A stretch of 64,000 nucleotides of DNA, from assembly GCF_003732275.1 (NCBI RefSeq), contig NZ_MOBM01000010.1, positions 62,001 through 126,000 of the forward strand, written 5' to 3'. The notes beneath the pieces were generated by a model. The model saw nothing but the letters and a program-made list of their open reading frames with translations. It was not told the DNA's origin and did not search any database. Made by a program: the position numbers and the translations under genes. This document shows, piece after piece, positions 10,001-17,714 of this stretch; the stretch's first letter is position 1; every line of letters starts with the position of its first letter. The DNA comes from Pseudomonas frederiksbergensis (GTDB lineage Bacteria; Pseudomonadota; Gammaproteobacteria; Pseudomonadales; Pseudomonadaceae).

Positions 10001-11677
10001 CACTACGACTCGTTGGGCCGACTGACCAGCGTCGACGATAGCCACGACCATCCGCTGGAATTTGAGTACGACCAACAGGATCGCCTGATCACCGAGCATC
10101 AGGGCTGGGGCACCTTGCGTTATGCCTACGACGCCTGTGGCCAACTCAACCGCCTGCGCCTGCCGGACAACAGCAAACTCGACTACCACCACGCCAAGGG
10201 CGGCGCGCTGACGGCGATTGACCTCAACGGCACCCGCCTCACCACCCATCAATTCGCCTTCGGTCGCGAACAAAACCGTCAGCAGGGTCTGCTGCTCAGC
10301 GAATACGCCTACGACGACCAAGGCCGTTTGAAGGCCCACGCCGTCAGCCAACAGCAAAAAAACCTGTACCGCCGCGACTATGCCTACAGCCTCAACGGCA
10401 ATCTCGACCACATCGCCGACACCCGCCACGGCCAACGCAGCTACCAGTACGACCCGCTCAACCGCCTGACCCGCGTCCGCCACACCCGCGACGACCCAGC
10501 GGAAAGCTTCGCCCACGACCCGGCCGGCAACCTGCTGATGCAGGACCGCCCCGGCGCCGCGAAGGTGCTGGGTAATCGCCTGCTCATGCAAGGCGACCGC
10601 CATTACGACTACGACGCCTTCGGCAACCTTATCCGCGAGCGCCGCGGCACCGCGCAGAAACTCGTCACCGAATTCCGCTACGACAGCCAGCACCGGCTGG
10701 TCGGCGTCACCACTCCGGATGGTCGTTGCTCAAGCTACCGCTACGACGCCTTCGGCCGCCGCATCGCCAAAACCGTCGACGGTAAAACCACCGAATTTTT
10801 CTGGCAGGGCGACCACCTCGTTGCTGAAAGCAGCCGTGAGCATTACCGCAGCTACGTCTATGAACCGGGTAGCTTCCGTCCGTTGGCGATGCTCGACGGC
10901 AAGGGCCCGAAAAAGGCCTGCCCGTTCTACTACCAGCTCGATCACCTCGGCACTCCGCAGGAACTGACCGATTTTGGTGGCGAGATCGTGTGGTCGGCGA
11001 AGTACAACGCCTACGGCAAGGTCACGCATCTAGCGTTCGGTGGGGGCGAGCAGCTCGATCAGCCGTTGCGCTTTCAGGGGCAGTACTTCGACGTCGAGAG
11101 TGGCCTGCACTACAACCGGCATCGGTACTATGATCCGGAGGTGGGTCGGTATTTGACGCCGGATCCAATCAAGTTGGCCGGCGGGCTGAACCAGTACCAG
11201 TACACGCCGAATCCGACGGGGTGGGTTGATCCGTTGGGATTGGCTTGCAACCCGTGCCCCGGCGATATAGATGCCGATGGGCCGTATAGCGAAATTGTTC
11301 CTGGTGGAGGCTTGGCGGCGCATGAAGCTCAAGGTGGGCATCTCATCGCGAAGCACATAGGTAGAACAAATATGCAGTTAGCTCAAAGGTTAGAAGCGGA
11401 ACCAACTATCCCTGCGGCATCAACATTTCCTGATCGAGCTACTGCTGAGTCAGCTTCTGCGAGAGCATTAGATGCAAATAAAACAAAGATCGAAAAATTC
11501 CTTAATGGGGGAAAAGGGAAGACGACAATTACTCATGAGTTTCCCTACCCAGTAGGCGTCAGCTTGCCGAACGGACGTACCGAATATCTGTCAGCAACGA
11601 AGGTATTGTTGGTATTAATTAAGGATGCCCGGCGGCCTGAGGGATATTTTTTGTTAACAGGATTTCCAGAGATATGA
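7013..11677 (+). CDS. Rhs/YD-repeat polymorphic toxin with RNase A-like C-terminal domain
   Basis: 1554 residues. The N-terminus (1-60) is coiled-coil-like; hydrophobic helices lie near 180-200 and 275-330. A DUF6531 domain starts near 402 (CPVSMVTGEELLTLTDGSLD). Many YD repeats (YRYDxxGRL type) run from about 530 to 1330 and should form the Rhs cocoon. The core ends with GRYLTPDPIKLAGGLNQYQY and DPLGLA at 1406-1411, the usual auto-cleavage boundary. The 143-residue tip resembles the bacterial CdiA-CT RNase A-like fold (AHE, GGHLIAKHIG, then ASTF; H1437, H1443 and H1448 stand out). No PAAR domain, VgrG or Eag chaperone is near, so the export route is open. The tip is visibly more AT-rich than the core, a mark of tip exchange. 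Confidence 0.92.
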   Translation: MEHIARIEHELDGFKDTLSLYRQQLGGFLSRNADKVSHVADLPSLMGMERIISFGNASTIVSSGDDDFISTVVQCPQGGILEIESKFESVYDIPLGNIQVDVIAMDGGKSTPVTLDKHGKGTFRGEEGKSYRVHVQGEVTPSKINDLFDSYKGLTIELEGWLHKEWEGFKPQWSQSTFSAAGNGMLAGSWAAVIGVWDSLSLLSDILRDPRKFAERLGSGADELARLAETAPEVMAKVQLLASDEAALCLLLRTASLWLEMLPPSEIAGNSAEVTSQVIVSVLIDILIALALAWTGVGIPAAKAYLTLRGIKYGALLAGLAMRFVEATFNILNTFMKYVDQYKAVAARGVAAGLKKGRMQLRWDAKRNTTLKQNEHHDDASKQATNPNGDSADSADKTATNKCPVSMVTGEELLTLTDGSLDGILPFDFTRLYRTSAAEIDCGLGFGWSHSLTHRLEIDGDSVIWVDHENRRTTFPLPNRERPVIHNSLSRAAIYLGDDSEELILAQAGDEARFYHFHNGRLTAISDAYDNRLRITRDRQERIQRLDNGAGRALLLRYDRAHLIAVDYQVFVPAQTLDEAWHTEQTLVSYRYDECAQLIEASNAAGESERYDYDDRNVILQRQLAGGASFFWAWERSGKAARCVRHWASFAQMDACYVWDDQGSVTVHNVDGSQEVYLHDDRARLVRKVELDGGEHLKAYDDQGRLIAEQDPLGAITEYRYDEVGRLVALIPPEDEPTAYEYRNGFLHARYRGKAVWKYRRNAQGDVTEATDPDGQVTHYHYDAQGRLLSIRYPDTSRHVFVWNALGQLLEETLPDGGQRRFSYDALGRQITRQDEHGTVTRYQWDAVGRLLQTILPTGASRAYSYNAYGKITAERDELGRVTRYEYADDLHLVSRRINPDGTQLQYRYDNAQLLLTEIENESGEQYQLDYTPNGLIRQETGFDGRRTAYVYDLNGQLLEKTEFGDDGSQLVTAYERDSAGRLLVKILPDGIKVEYHYDSLGRLTSVDDSHDHPLEFEYDQQDRLITEHQGWGTLRYAYDACGQLNRLRLPDNSKLDYHHAKGGALTAIDLNGTRLTTHQFAFGREQNRQQGLLLSEYAYDDQGRLKAHAVSQQQKNLYRRDYAYSLNGNLDHIADTRHGQRSYQYDPLNRLTRVRHTRDDPAESFAHDPAGNLLMQDRPGAAKVLGNRLLMQGDRHYDYDAFGNLIRERRGTAQKLVTEFRYDSQHRLVGVTTPDGRCSSYRYDAFGRRIAKTVDGKTTEFFWQGDHLVAESSREHYRSYVYEPGSFRPLAMLDGKGPKKACPFYYQLDHLGTPQELTDFGGEIVWSAKYNAYGKVTHLAFGGGEQLDQPLRFQGQYFDVESGLHYNRHRYYDPEVGRYLTPDPIKLAGGLNQYQYTPNPTGWVDPLGLACNPCPGDIDADGPYSEIVPGGGLAAHEAQGGHLIAKHIGRTNMQLAQRLEAEPTIPAASTFPDRATAESASARALDANKTKIEKFLNGGKGKTTITHEFPYPVGVSLPNGRTEYLSATKVLLVLIKDARRPEGYFLLTGFPEI

Positions 11678-11982
11678 GCAGAGAGTTCCCCGAGCTACAC
11701 GATTTTTTTGGAGCGTACTTTCATCAAGATTGGACAGTCGAGCATGATACGGCTGAGCAAGTGATTGATGCTTTTTTAGCTGACTCCGATCCTGGGGATC
11801 TAAGGGTGGTCCGGCAAGAGCTCAATGTGTTGCTTGATCAGCGGAAAGACGAGCTTGTGTTGCGGGAATATTTACTGAAAGAGCTGAGCTGTTATTACTG
11901 CTATTGGATTGCATGGGAATCAGGTGAGTTTTGGTTACGCCATATCGCTGACAGATTGGCTAGTCGACTTGATCATCCTTGA
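11674..11982 (+). CDS. Immunity protein to the Rhs tip, CdiI type
   Basis: 102 residues, acidic and helical. It begins FPELHDFFGAYFHQDW and ends in a helix ending LRHIADRLASRL, the pattern of contact-dependent inhibition immunity proteins that accompany RNase A-like toxins. The ATG overlaps the rhs stop as ATGA, giving tight translational coupling as expected for a toxin-antitoxin tip pair. It should bind and block the RNase domain in the cytoplasm of the producing cell. It is AT-rich like the tip. Family assignment is by motif; direct binding is inferred. Confidence 0.85.
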   Translation: MSREFPELHDFFGAYFHQDWTVEHDTAEQVIDAFLADSDPGDLRVVRQELNVLLDQRKDELVLREYLLKELSCYYCYWIAWESGEFWLRHIADRLASRLDHP

Positions 11983-12194
11983 TGACAGTGTTTGCGAAAT
12001 TTCTGGACAAGCTCGTCGGAAGTTTCCTTCAACTCGTAGCGATTTCCATGAACTGGTGTGAAATGCGTTCCATCGATATTCTTTGGCGGCCACTGAAAAT
12101 TCAGTGGCAGGGTGTAGGAACCCTTCAAGACCGATGGGATGCTCATAGCGTAAATGCTTGGTTTGCGGCCGTTAACATGCGTCCGTAAGATCAT
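11973..12194 (-). CDS. Small hypothetical ORF, possibly a gene remnant
   Basis: 73 codons on the opposite strand, ending 10 nt inside the 3' end of the immunity gene. The protein (for example PLNFQWPPKNIDGTHF, HGNRYELKETSDELVQKF) reads more like a real protein than the overlapping plus-strand frame, and codon use is moderate. No ribosome site precedes the ATG at 12194, and the structured element at 12203 begins just upstream, so it may be the surviving C-terminus of a displaced gene of the rhs locus. I do not recognise the family. Confidence 0.35.
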   Translation of the reverse strand: MILRTHVNGRKPSIYAMSIPSVLKGSYTLPLNFQWPPKNIDGTHFTPVHGNRYELKETSDELVQKFRKHCHQG

Positions 12195-12202
12195 TTGCGG
12201 CG

Positions 12203-12308
12203 GCTATGCGCGGGCACGCTTTGGCGTGGTCGAGTTTTCCCAAAGGTCTCGATATTCCTACCTCGCGCATAGCTGCCACCCTAGCCTGTAGGAAGGCTGA
12301 TGGCAGCT
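12203..12308 (+). ncRNA. Structured leader / cis-acting RNA element ahead of the small Pseudomonas gene
   Basis: Nested perfect stems: GCTATGCGCG (12203-12212) pairs with CGCGCATAGC (12264-12273) and encloses the small hairpin CACGC-TTTG-GCGTG (12215-12228). AGCTGCCA (12271-12278) pairs with TGGCAGCT (12301-12308) and encloses AGCCT/AGGCT (12283-12298). The two long stems share bases 12271-12273, so they compete slightly. The second stem ends 13 nt before the GGGAG ribosome site of the gene at 12333. It looks like a 5' regulatory RNA; no known riboswitch class is recognised. Confidence 0.55.
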
Positions 12309-12332
12309 CCTATTCTTCTTTGGGAGTTTCTA

Positions 12333-12659
12333 ATGACAACACTTACACCCGAGCCACCCTACGAAAAACCAATCCCCCATCCCAAAAACCGCTTCATGGC
12401 GCTCACCAGCAATTGCACCGACATGCCCACTCTGTTCGTCGATACCCACGCGCCGTTGGATATCCTGACCGATGCCGCCAGCTATCGAATTCGTGCCGTA
12501 ACGCAGGTGCTCGAAAACATGTCCATGCGCGGCTCAGTCGAATGCGATTCGATGATTCTCAGTGACTTTGCCTTGCTCTGCGCCATTCCGTTACGGGATG
12601 GGTGCGATGTGCTGGATGTGATTGGGCGGCGGTTGAGGGCGCAGTCAGCAGCGGATTAG
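12333..12659 (+). CDS. Small Pseudomonas-specific protein, DUF3077/DUF6124-like
   Basis: 108 residues. The Pro-rich start (MTTLTPEPPYEKPIPHPKN) and the middle, with LFVDTHAPLDILTDAASYRI and SMILSDFALLCAIPL, resemble the small helical proteins annotated DUF3077 or DUF6124 that occur in many copies in pseudomonads, often beside toxins or mobile genes. No signal peptide or membrane segment. GGGAG is 6 nt before the ATG, and a structured leader lies directly upstream. Function is unknown; the family call is tentative. Confidence 0.6.
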   Translation: MTTLTPEPPYEKPIPHPKNRFMALTSNCTDMPTLFVDTHAPLDILTDAASYRIRAVTQVLENMSMRGSVECDSMILSDFALLCAIPLRDGCDVLDVIGRRLRAQSAAD

Positions 12660-12689
12660 TTTCAGAGATTTCGGGTGTCTGATCCGGCG

Positions 12690-12790
12690 TCTTCGCGGGC
12701 AAGCCTCGCCTCCTACAGGGTTTTGTGTCGTGTGTAATTATTGCGAACGACGCAAGACCCTGTAGGAGAACCAGGCTTGCCGCTTCGCGA
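12690..12790. repeat. Diverged REP-like inverted repeat
   Basis: CTTCGCGGGCAAGCC with CTCCTACAGGG is mirrored by CCCTGTAGGAG and GGCTTGCCGCTTCGCG across a 45-bp centre. It combines type A (GGCAAGCC) and type B (TGTAGGAG) words and separates the small gene from the efflux operon. Confidence 0.7.
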
Positions 12791-12807
12791 CTCAACGGGG
12801 ACAAGCC

Positions 12808-14400
12808 TCAATGTGCATCGGCACTCGGCGCGGCCGGTGGTTGTACCTTGCGCATCAAGGGCACCATCGCCGTGGCGAGGATGAAGCAGACCATGATCAT
12901 CAGGAACGCGTCGCCGTAGGTTTGCGTCTGCGCTTCGCGGTAGGTCAGCAGCCACAGCTGACGCAGGCTGGCGGTGACGCCGATGTCGCCGCTCTGGCCG
13001 AGGGCGGCGAAGTTATTGCTGACCTGGGACAGCCACTGATTGAGTGCTTCGTTGGTGCTGTTGAGGTTCTCCGCCAACCGGGTGAAGTGCAGGTTGGTGC
13101 GGTCATTGAGGATGGTCGCGCACGCGGCGATGCCCATCGCGCCGCCAAGGTTGCGCATCAGGTTGAACAATCCCGACGCATGTTTGAGCCGTGCCGGTGC
13201 CAACCCGCCGAGGGTCAGGGTCACCGCTGGCGGCACTGCCAGTTGTTGAGCAATCCCGCGCAAGGCTTGCGGCAGCATCAACTCTTTAGCCCCCCAGTCG
13301 TGGGTGATCGGGCTGAAATCCCACATCGACAAGGCGAACAGCCCAAGGCCAGTCATCATGATCCAGCGCAGGTCGATGCGATTGGCCAGAAAGGCGTACA
13401 GCGGAATCGCCAGGATCTGGAACACTCCGGTGGAAAAAACCGCCAAACCAATGTCCAGCGCGCTGTAACCGCGCACCCGGCCGAGAAACAGCGGCGTCAA
13501 GTAAATCGTCGCGAACAGGCCGATCCCCGTGACGAACGAAAAGAAACAGCCGAGGGCGAAGTTGCGGTCTTTCAAAGCGCGCAGATCGACGATCGGGTTG
13601 GCCACGTGCAGGGTTCGACCAATGAAGGCCAATCCGGCCAGGCCACTGATCCAGGCAGTGGTCAGAATCGTGCTGTCGCTGAACCAGTTCCAGCGTGGGC
13701 CTTCTTCGAGGGTGTATTCCAGGCAACCGAGGAACACCGCCATGAACAGCATGCTCAGGTAGTCGGCGCCCTTGAGCAGCGACAATTCCGGCTGGTCGAT
13801 TTTCACCAGCATCGGCACCGCCACCGCGACGAAGATCCCCGGTACCAGGTTGATGTAGAACAGCCAGTGCCAGGACGAAATGTCTGTGATCCAGCCTCCA
13901 ATCACCGGGCCCAGCGTCGGTGCCAGCGAGGCCACGGCGCCGATGGTCGCGGCGGCGATCACCCGTTGTTTACCGGTGAAGAAAAAGAATGCGGTGGTGA
14001 ACACCAGCGGGATCATCGAACCGCCAAGAAAGCCTTGCAGGGCGCGGAAGGCGATCATGCTCTGGATGTTCCAGGCCGCTCCGCAGAGCAGGCTGGCCAG
14101 GGTGAAACCCACCGCCGAGGCGCAGAACAACCAACGGGTCGAGAACACTCGGGACAGCCAGCCCGACAGTGGAATCACGATGATTTCGGCGATCAGGTAG
14201 CTGGTCTGCACCCACGCGGTTTCGTCGGTGCCGGCCGAGAGCCCGCCGCCAATGTCACGCAGCGACGCCGAGACGATCTGGATGTCCAACAGCGCAATGA
14301 ACATGCCGATGCACATCGTGGCGAAGGCGAACACCTTGGTCGCCGTCGCCATGTTGGCGGCGTTGAACGGCTGCGCGGGGGCGGCGAGGGCGCGGCTCAT
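12808..14400 (-). CDS. emrB: EmrB/QacA-type (DHA2) multidrug efflux transporter
   Basis: 530 residues with about 14 membrane helices, the DHA2 hallmark. Motifs visible are LDIQIVSASLRDIGGGLS in helix 1, ETAWVQTSYLIAEI in helix 2 and LAPTLGPVIGGWITDISSWHW in the antiporter motif C region. The start overlaps the stop of the upstream adaptor gene by 4 bp (ATGA), so the two are co-translated. With the adaptor and an outer-membrane TolC-type channel it should export drugs using the proton gradient. No outer-membrane gene is next to it. Substrate unknown. Confidence 0.92.
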   Translation of the reverse strand: MSRALAAPAQPFNAANMATATKVFAFATMCIGMFIALLDIQIVSASLRDIGGGLSAGTDETAWVQTSYLIAEIIVIPLSGWLSRVFSTRWLFCASAVGFTLASLLCGAAWNIQSMIAFRALQGFLGGSMIPLVFTTAFFFFTGKQRVIAAATIGAVASLAPTLGPVIGGWITDISSWHWLFYINLVPGIFVAVAVPMLVKIDQPELSLLKGADYLSMLFMAVFLGCLEYTLEEGPRWNWFSDSTILTTAWISGLAGLAFIGRTLHVANPIVDLRALKDRNFALGCFFSFVTGIGLFATIYLTPLFLGRVRGYSALDIGLAVFSTGVFQILAIPLYAFLANRIDLRWIMMTGLGLFALSMWDFSPITHDWGAKELMLPQALRGIAQQLAVPPAVTLTLGGLAPARLKHASGLFNLMRNLGGAMGIAACATILNDRTNLHFTRLAENLNSTNEALNQWLSQVSNNFAALGQSGDIGVTASLRQLWLLTYREAQTQTYGDAFLMIMVCFILATAMVPLMRKVQPPAAPSADAH

Positions 14401-15518
14401 GGCGCGCGGGCCACGGTCGGGATTTCAGGCTCGGCGCGGGTGTCCACTTCTGCAGTCACCGACAAACCGGGGCGCAGATGACCGAGCACGCCGTCAGCGG
14501 GATCGAGCAGGATTCGCACCGGTACCCGCTGGACGATTTTGGTGAAATTGCCAGTGGCATTTTCCGCTGGCAGCACGCTGAACTGCGAACCACTGGCTGG
14601 CGCGAGGCTGTCCAGATGACCGTGGAACTCACGCCCCTTGAGCACGTCGGCATGAACGATCACGCGCTGGCCCGGCGTCATCCGCGACAGCTGATCTTCC
14701 TTGAAATTGGCATCGACCCACAGCCCGCTGGCCGGCACCACCGACAGCAGTTGCGAACCGGCCTGGGCGTAAGCGCCGACCCGTGCCCGACGATTGCCGA
14801 TCACGCCGTCGACCGGGGCTTTCAACTCGGTGTAACCGACGTTCAATTGCGCCAGATCACGCTCGGCCCGCGCTTGTATCAACGCGGCGCGCGCTTGCTG
14901 TTTCTGGGTTTCAATTACGTTCAATTGGCGCTGCGCGGCCAGCAGTTCGGCCTGGGCCCGGGCACTCTGCGCCTGTGCTGTCTTGAAGGTGGCGTCGGCT
15001 CGTTGCGCGCTTTCCACCGAGACGGCATTGCTGTTCACCAGGCGTTTGTAGCGAGCGTTATCGTCCCGCGAGCGCGCGGTTTCGGCGCCTGTAGCATCGA
15101 TGCCGGCGCGGGCCTGGCCGATCACCGCGTGTTGCAGTTGTTCGGTAGCGTCGAGGTTGGCGAGCAACGCTTCTTCGGCAGCCACCGCACCTTCGGCCTT
15201 GGCCAGGTTGGCGCGGTAGTCACGGGCGTCGAGCCGAATCAACACATCCCCGGCCTTGACCTTCTGGTTGTCGGTGACCAGCACCTCTTCGATATACCCC
15301 GCGACCTTCGGCCCGATCACTGTGACGTCGCCACCGATGTAGGCATCGTCGGTTTCCTCGATGAAACGCCCGGCGGTCCACCAATGGGTCGCGTACAGCC
15401 CGATAAACACCAACGCCGCGATGGTCGCCGTCATCAAGAGCAGCCTTTTAAGCAGGGGAGGCCTGGGTGTGTTCACCGCGACAGCAAGGTCGGGTTCAAG
15501 GCTGGGCATGCTGGTCAT
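14397..15518 (-). CDS. emrA: HlyD/EmrA-type membrane fusion protein
   Basis: 373 residues: one N-terminal membrane anchor (about 24-44), a split lipoyl/barrel-sandwich domain (GGDVTVIGPKVAGYIEEV and NVGYTELKAPVDGVIGNR), a long coiled-coil hairpin between them (about 95-200, rich in Ala, Gln and Arg), and a beta-barrel region with PGQRVIVHADVLKGREFHG. It links the inner-membrane EmrB-type pump to an outer-membrane channel. It is first in the emrAB unit. The AraC-type regulator gene lies 93 bp upstream in the same direction, with an AT-rich dyad in the gap. Confidence 0.92.
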   Translation of the reverse strand: MTSMPSLEPDLAVAVNTPRPPLLKRLLLMTATIAALVFIGLYATHWWTAGRFIEETDDAYIGGDVTVIGPKVAGYIEEVLVTDNQKVKAGDVLIRLDARDYRANLAKAEGAVAAEEALLANLDATEQLQHAVIGQARAGIDATGAETARSRDDNARYKRLVNSNAVSVESAQRADATFKTAQAQSARAQAELLAAQRQLNVIETQKQQARAALIQARAERDLAQLNVGYTELKAPVDGVIGNRRARVGAYAQAGSQLLSVVPASGLWVDANFKEDQLSRMTPGQRVIVHADVLKGREFHGHLDSLAPASGSQFSVLPAENATGNFTKIVQRVPVRILLDPADGVLGHLRPGLSVTAEVDTRAEPEIPTVARAP

Positions 15519-15548
15519 AGAGAAATACCTGTGGGAAACGAGGCTTTA

Positions 15549-15577
15549 TTACAGATGTAATATGATGCAGGTAATAT
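15549..15577 (-). promoter_or_regulatory. Candidate operator/promoter upstream of emrA
   Basis: A short palindrome TTACA-GA-TGTAA (15549-15560) overlaps the first of two direct repeats GTAATAT (15557-15563 and 15571-15577), in an AT-rich pocket just upstream of emrA. AraC-family proteins often bind direct repeats, so the adjacent regulator is a natural candidate. Confidence 0.4.
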
Positions 15578-15611
15578 TCACTGGCAATTAATTTCTGCTG
15601 CCGGTCGTCGC

Positions 15612-16376
15612 TTACTTAAGCCACGCGCCAGGGGTGATGCCGGTCATGTCCTTGAAGAACGCGATGAACGCGCTGTCACTGGCAAATCCCAGTTCGAATG
15701 CGCTGTAACTGAGGTTGCGTCCCGTGGCGAGTAATTCCATGGCGCGCATCAACCGCCATTGTTGGCGCCATTGCTGATAGCTCATACCGGTTTCGCGCTG
15801 GAAGATTCGACTGATCGTCCGGCCACTGGCACCGATTTGTCTTTCCAGCACCTGCAGTTCCGGTGGCAGTTTTTCTGGTGTCGCGAGCAGTGGCATCAGG
15901 CGCTTGTCCCGAGGCAGAGGCAGCAGCATCGGTTGTTGTGTGGCATCACGAATCTCGCTCAGGCACAGGCCCAACAGGTGGACGAACTTGCCCTGTTGCC
16001 AATCGGTGTCGAAGTCGGCCCCGGCGATCGGTTCCAGTACCGCTCGCAGCAGCGGGCTGACTTCAATGACGCAAACCTGTTGCGGCAATTCGGCGCATAA
16101 CTCTGGTTTCAGGTAAATGGATCGATAGTCCACGCTCTGTTGCATTACGGCGCGGTGAACGATACCTGGCGGAATCCATGCGGCGCGGGACGGCGGCAAT
16201 AAACACAATTGCTGCGCCAGTGTGATGCGCATGCACCCCTGACGCGTGAACAACAACTGCCCGCATGCGTGTCGATGAAGCCCGGAATCGTGATCGCCCA
16301 TGGTCGCAGCGATGCCGATAACCAGTGCCGGGGAGGTGTCGGGGTTGAATTGTGCGTGAGCATCGAGCCAGGCCAT
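15612..16376 (-). CDS. AraC-family transcriptional regulator
   Basis: 254 residues from the ATG at 16376. An N-terminal cupin sensing domain (HRHACGQLLFTRQGCMRI, PPSRAAWIPPGIVHRAV) is followed by a C-terminal double helix-turn-helix (GASGRTISRIFQRETGMSYQ and YSAFELGFASDSAFIAFFKD). The layout matches the NimR/YeaM subgroup, which usually sits beside the efflux gene it controls. Here there are two candidate targets: the divergent MFS gene and emrAB downstream. A longer start at 16406 is possible, but neither start has a strong ribosome site. Confidence 0.9.
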   Translation of the reverse strand: MAWLDAHAQFNPDTSPALVIGIAATMGDHDSGLHRHACGQLLFTRQGCMRITLAQQLCLLPPSRAAWIPPGIVHRAVMQQSVDYRSIYLKPELCAELPQQVCVIEVSPLLRAVLEPIAGADFDTDWQQGKFVHLLGLCLSEIRDATQQPMLLPLPRDKRLMPLLATPEKLPPELQVLERQIGASGRTISRIFQRETGMSYQQWRQQWRLMRAMELLATGRNLSYSAFELGFASDSAFIAFFKDMTGITPGAWLK

Positions 16377-16476
16377 AGTTGTCCGATTTAAACGATTGAT
16401 TGTCATAATTTGGATAATACGTCAGTCACGGCCTCTTAAACTCCTCGGCAGTTTTTTCTTGAAGAGTGAAGTCGTG

Positions 16477-17598
16477 ATGAATTCCAGAAGCCTGCTGGTG
16501 CTGGCGATCGCCTTGCTGATGTTTCCGCAAATTGCCCAAACCCTTTACAGCCCGGCGTTGGCGGATATCGGTCAGGTGTTTGCTGTCGGCCCCCAAGCGG
16601 CAGCACAAACGCTGTCGGTGTATTTTCTGGCCTTTGCGTTCGGCGTAGTGGTGTGGGGCCGGATGTGTGACCGTATTGGCCGTCGGCTCTCGATGCTCGC
16701 CGGGTTGGCGTTGTACGTCGGCGCGACAGTGATGGCGATGAGCGTCAGCACCTTCAGTGCATTGCTGGGGGCTCAGGCGCTGGCAGCGTTTGGCGCCGCA
16801 GTCGGCTCGGTGGTGACGCAAACCCTGCTGCGCGACCGCTTCAAGGGCGCGGAACTGGCTCAGGTATTTTCGGTGATGGGTATCGCCCTTGCCGCGAGCC
16901 CGGCGATTGGCTTGTTCAGCGGGACGAGTCTGGTGCAAGCCTTTGGATATCGAGGTGTGCAGGGTTGTCTGTTGCTGCTGTCGCTGGGGTTGTTGCTGTG
17001 GTGCTTACGTGCGTTACCGGAAACCCGACCGCAGCACCTGACCACGGCCAAGCTGTTCGAGACACTGTGGCGGATGCTGCAAGACCGCGATATCTGGCGT
17101 TCGACGCTATTGGTCGCGCTATTCAACATAGCCTTGTTCAGCTACTACAGCCTCGGCCCCTTCGTATTCGAGCGACTGGGCTTGAGTGCGCAGTATTTCG
17201 GTTACAGCGGTGTGATCCTGGCCTTGGGTTCCGGTCTTGGCGCCTGGCTCAACAAGCGCTTGCTCCATCGAGGGGTCAGGGGCCCGCGCTTGATTCGGCT
17301 TGCGGCGTTGTTGGCATTGCTGGGTGGCATCGGCGTATGGCTGATGCAGGACAGCGGTCTGTTCGTGCTGGCGATGCTGCTGGTGGTTTTAGCGTTCGGT
17401 ATGGCAATCCCGAACATCCTCGGCTCGGCCTTGGTGAGTTACGGCGATCGACTGGGCACGGCTGGCGCACTGTTTGGTTTGATGTATTACCTGTTGATTG
17501 GCGGTGGGCTGATCTTGGCAGCCTGGAGTCAGGCGTTGGGTGAAACCTTGATGGTGTGCGGCGCACTGGCCGTGTTGTTGGCAGGGACAGAAAGCTGA
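16477..17598 (+). CDS. MFS multidrug transporter, Bcr/CflA-like
   Basis: 373 residues, about 12 membrane helices. Early motifs fit DHA1 drug exporters: PQIAQTLYSPALADIG in helix 1 and GRMCDRIGRRLSMLAG as motif A in loop 2-3. The C-terminus is short. The start is the ATG at 16477 (a GTG one codon earlier is equally in frame); GAAGAG lies just upstream. It is divergent from the AraC regulator with 100 bp between the starts, the usual layout for a regulator-controlled pump. Substrate unknown. Confidence 0.88.
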   Translation: MNSRSLLVLAIALLMFPQIAQTLYSPALADIGQVFAVGPQAAAQTLSVYFLAFAFGVVVWGRMCDRIGRRLSMLAGLALYVGATVMAMSVSTFSALLGAQALAAFGAAVGSVVTQTLLRDRFKGAELAQVFSVMGIALAASPAIGLFSGTSLVQAFGYRGVQGCLLLLSLGLLLWCLRALPETRPQHLTTAKLFETLWRMLQDRDIWRSTLLVALFNIALFSYYSLGPFVFERLGLSAQYFGYSGVILALGSGLGAWLNKRLLHRGVRGPRLIRLAALLALLGGIGVWLMQDSGLFVLAMLLVVLAFGMAIPNILGSALVSYGDRLGTAGALFGLMYYLLIGGGLILAAWSQALGETLMVCGALAVLLAGTES

Positions 17599-17714
17599 CC
17601 AAAAATATGCGCGCTGTAGGGCATGTCTTGTATGTTCACCCAGCCAGTGGAATGCATTGCTTCTGCTTAATAGGAAGCATTACTACTCACGTCTCCTCTC
17701 CACAGCACACCGCA

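Noticed and set aside
9128..10693. 521-codon minus-strand frame opposite rhs
   Set aside because: Val/Ala/Gln-rich antisense of the YD repeats, caused by GC-rich codons; no ribosome site or recognisable domain.
12811..14481. 556-codon plus-strand frame opposite emrB
   Set aside because: Gln/His/Arg-rich shadow of a clear DHA2 transporter gene.
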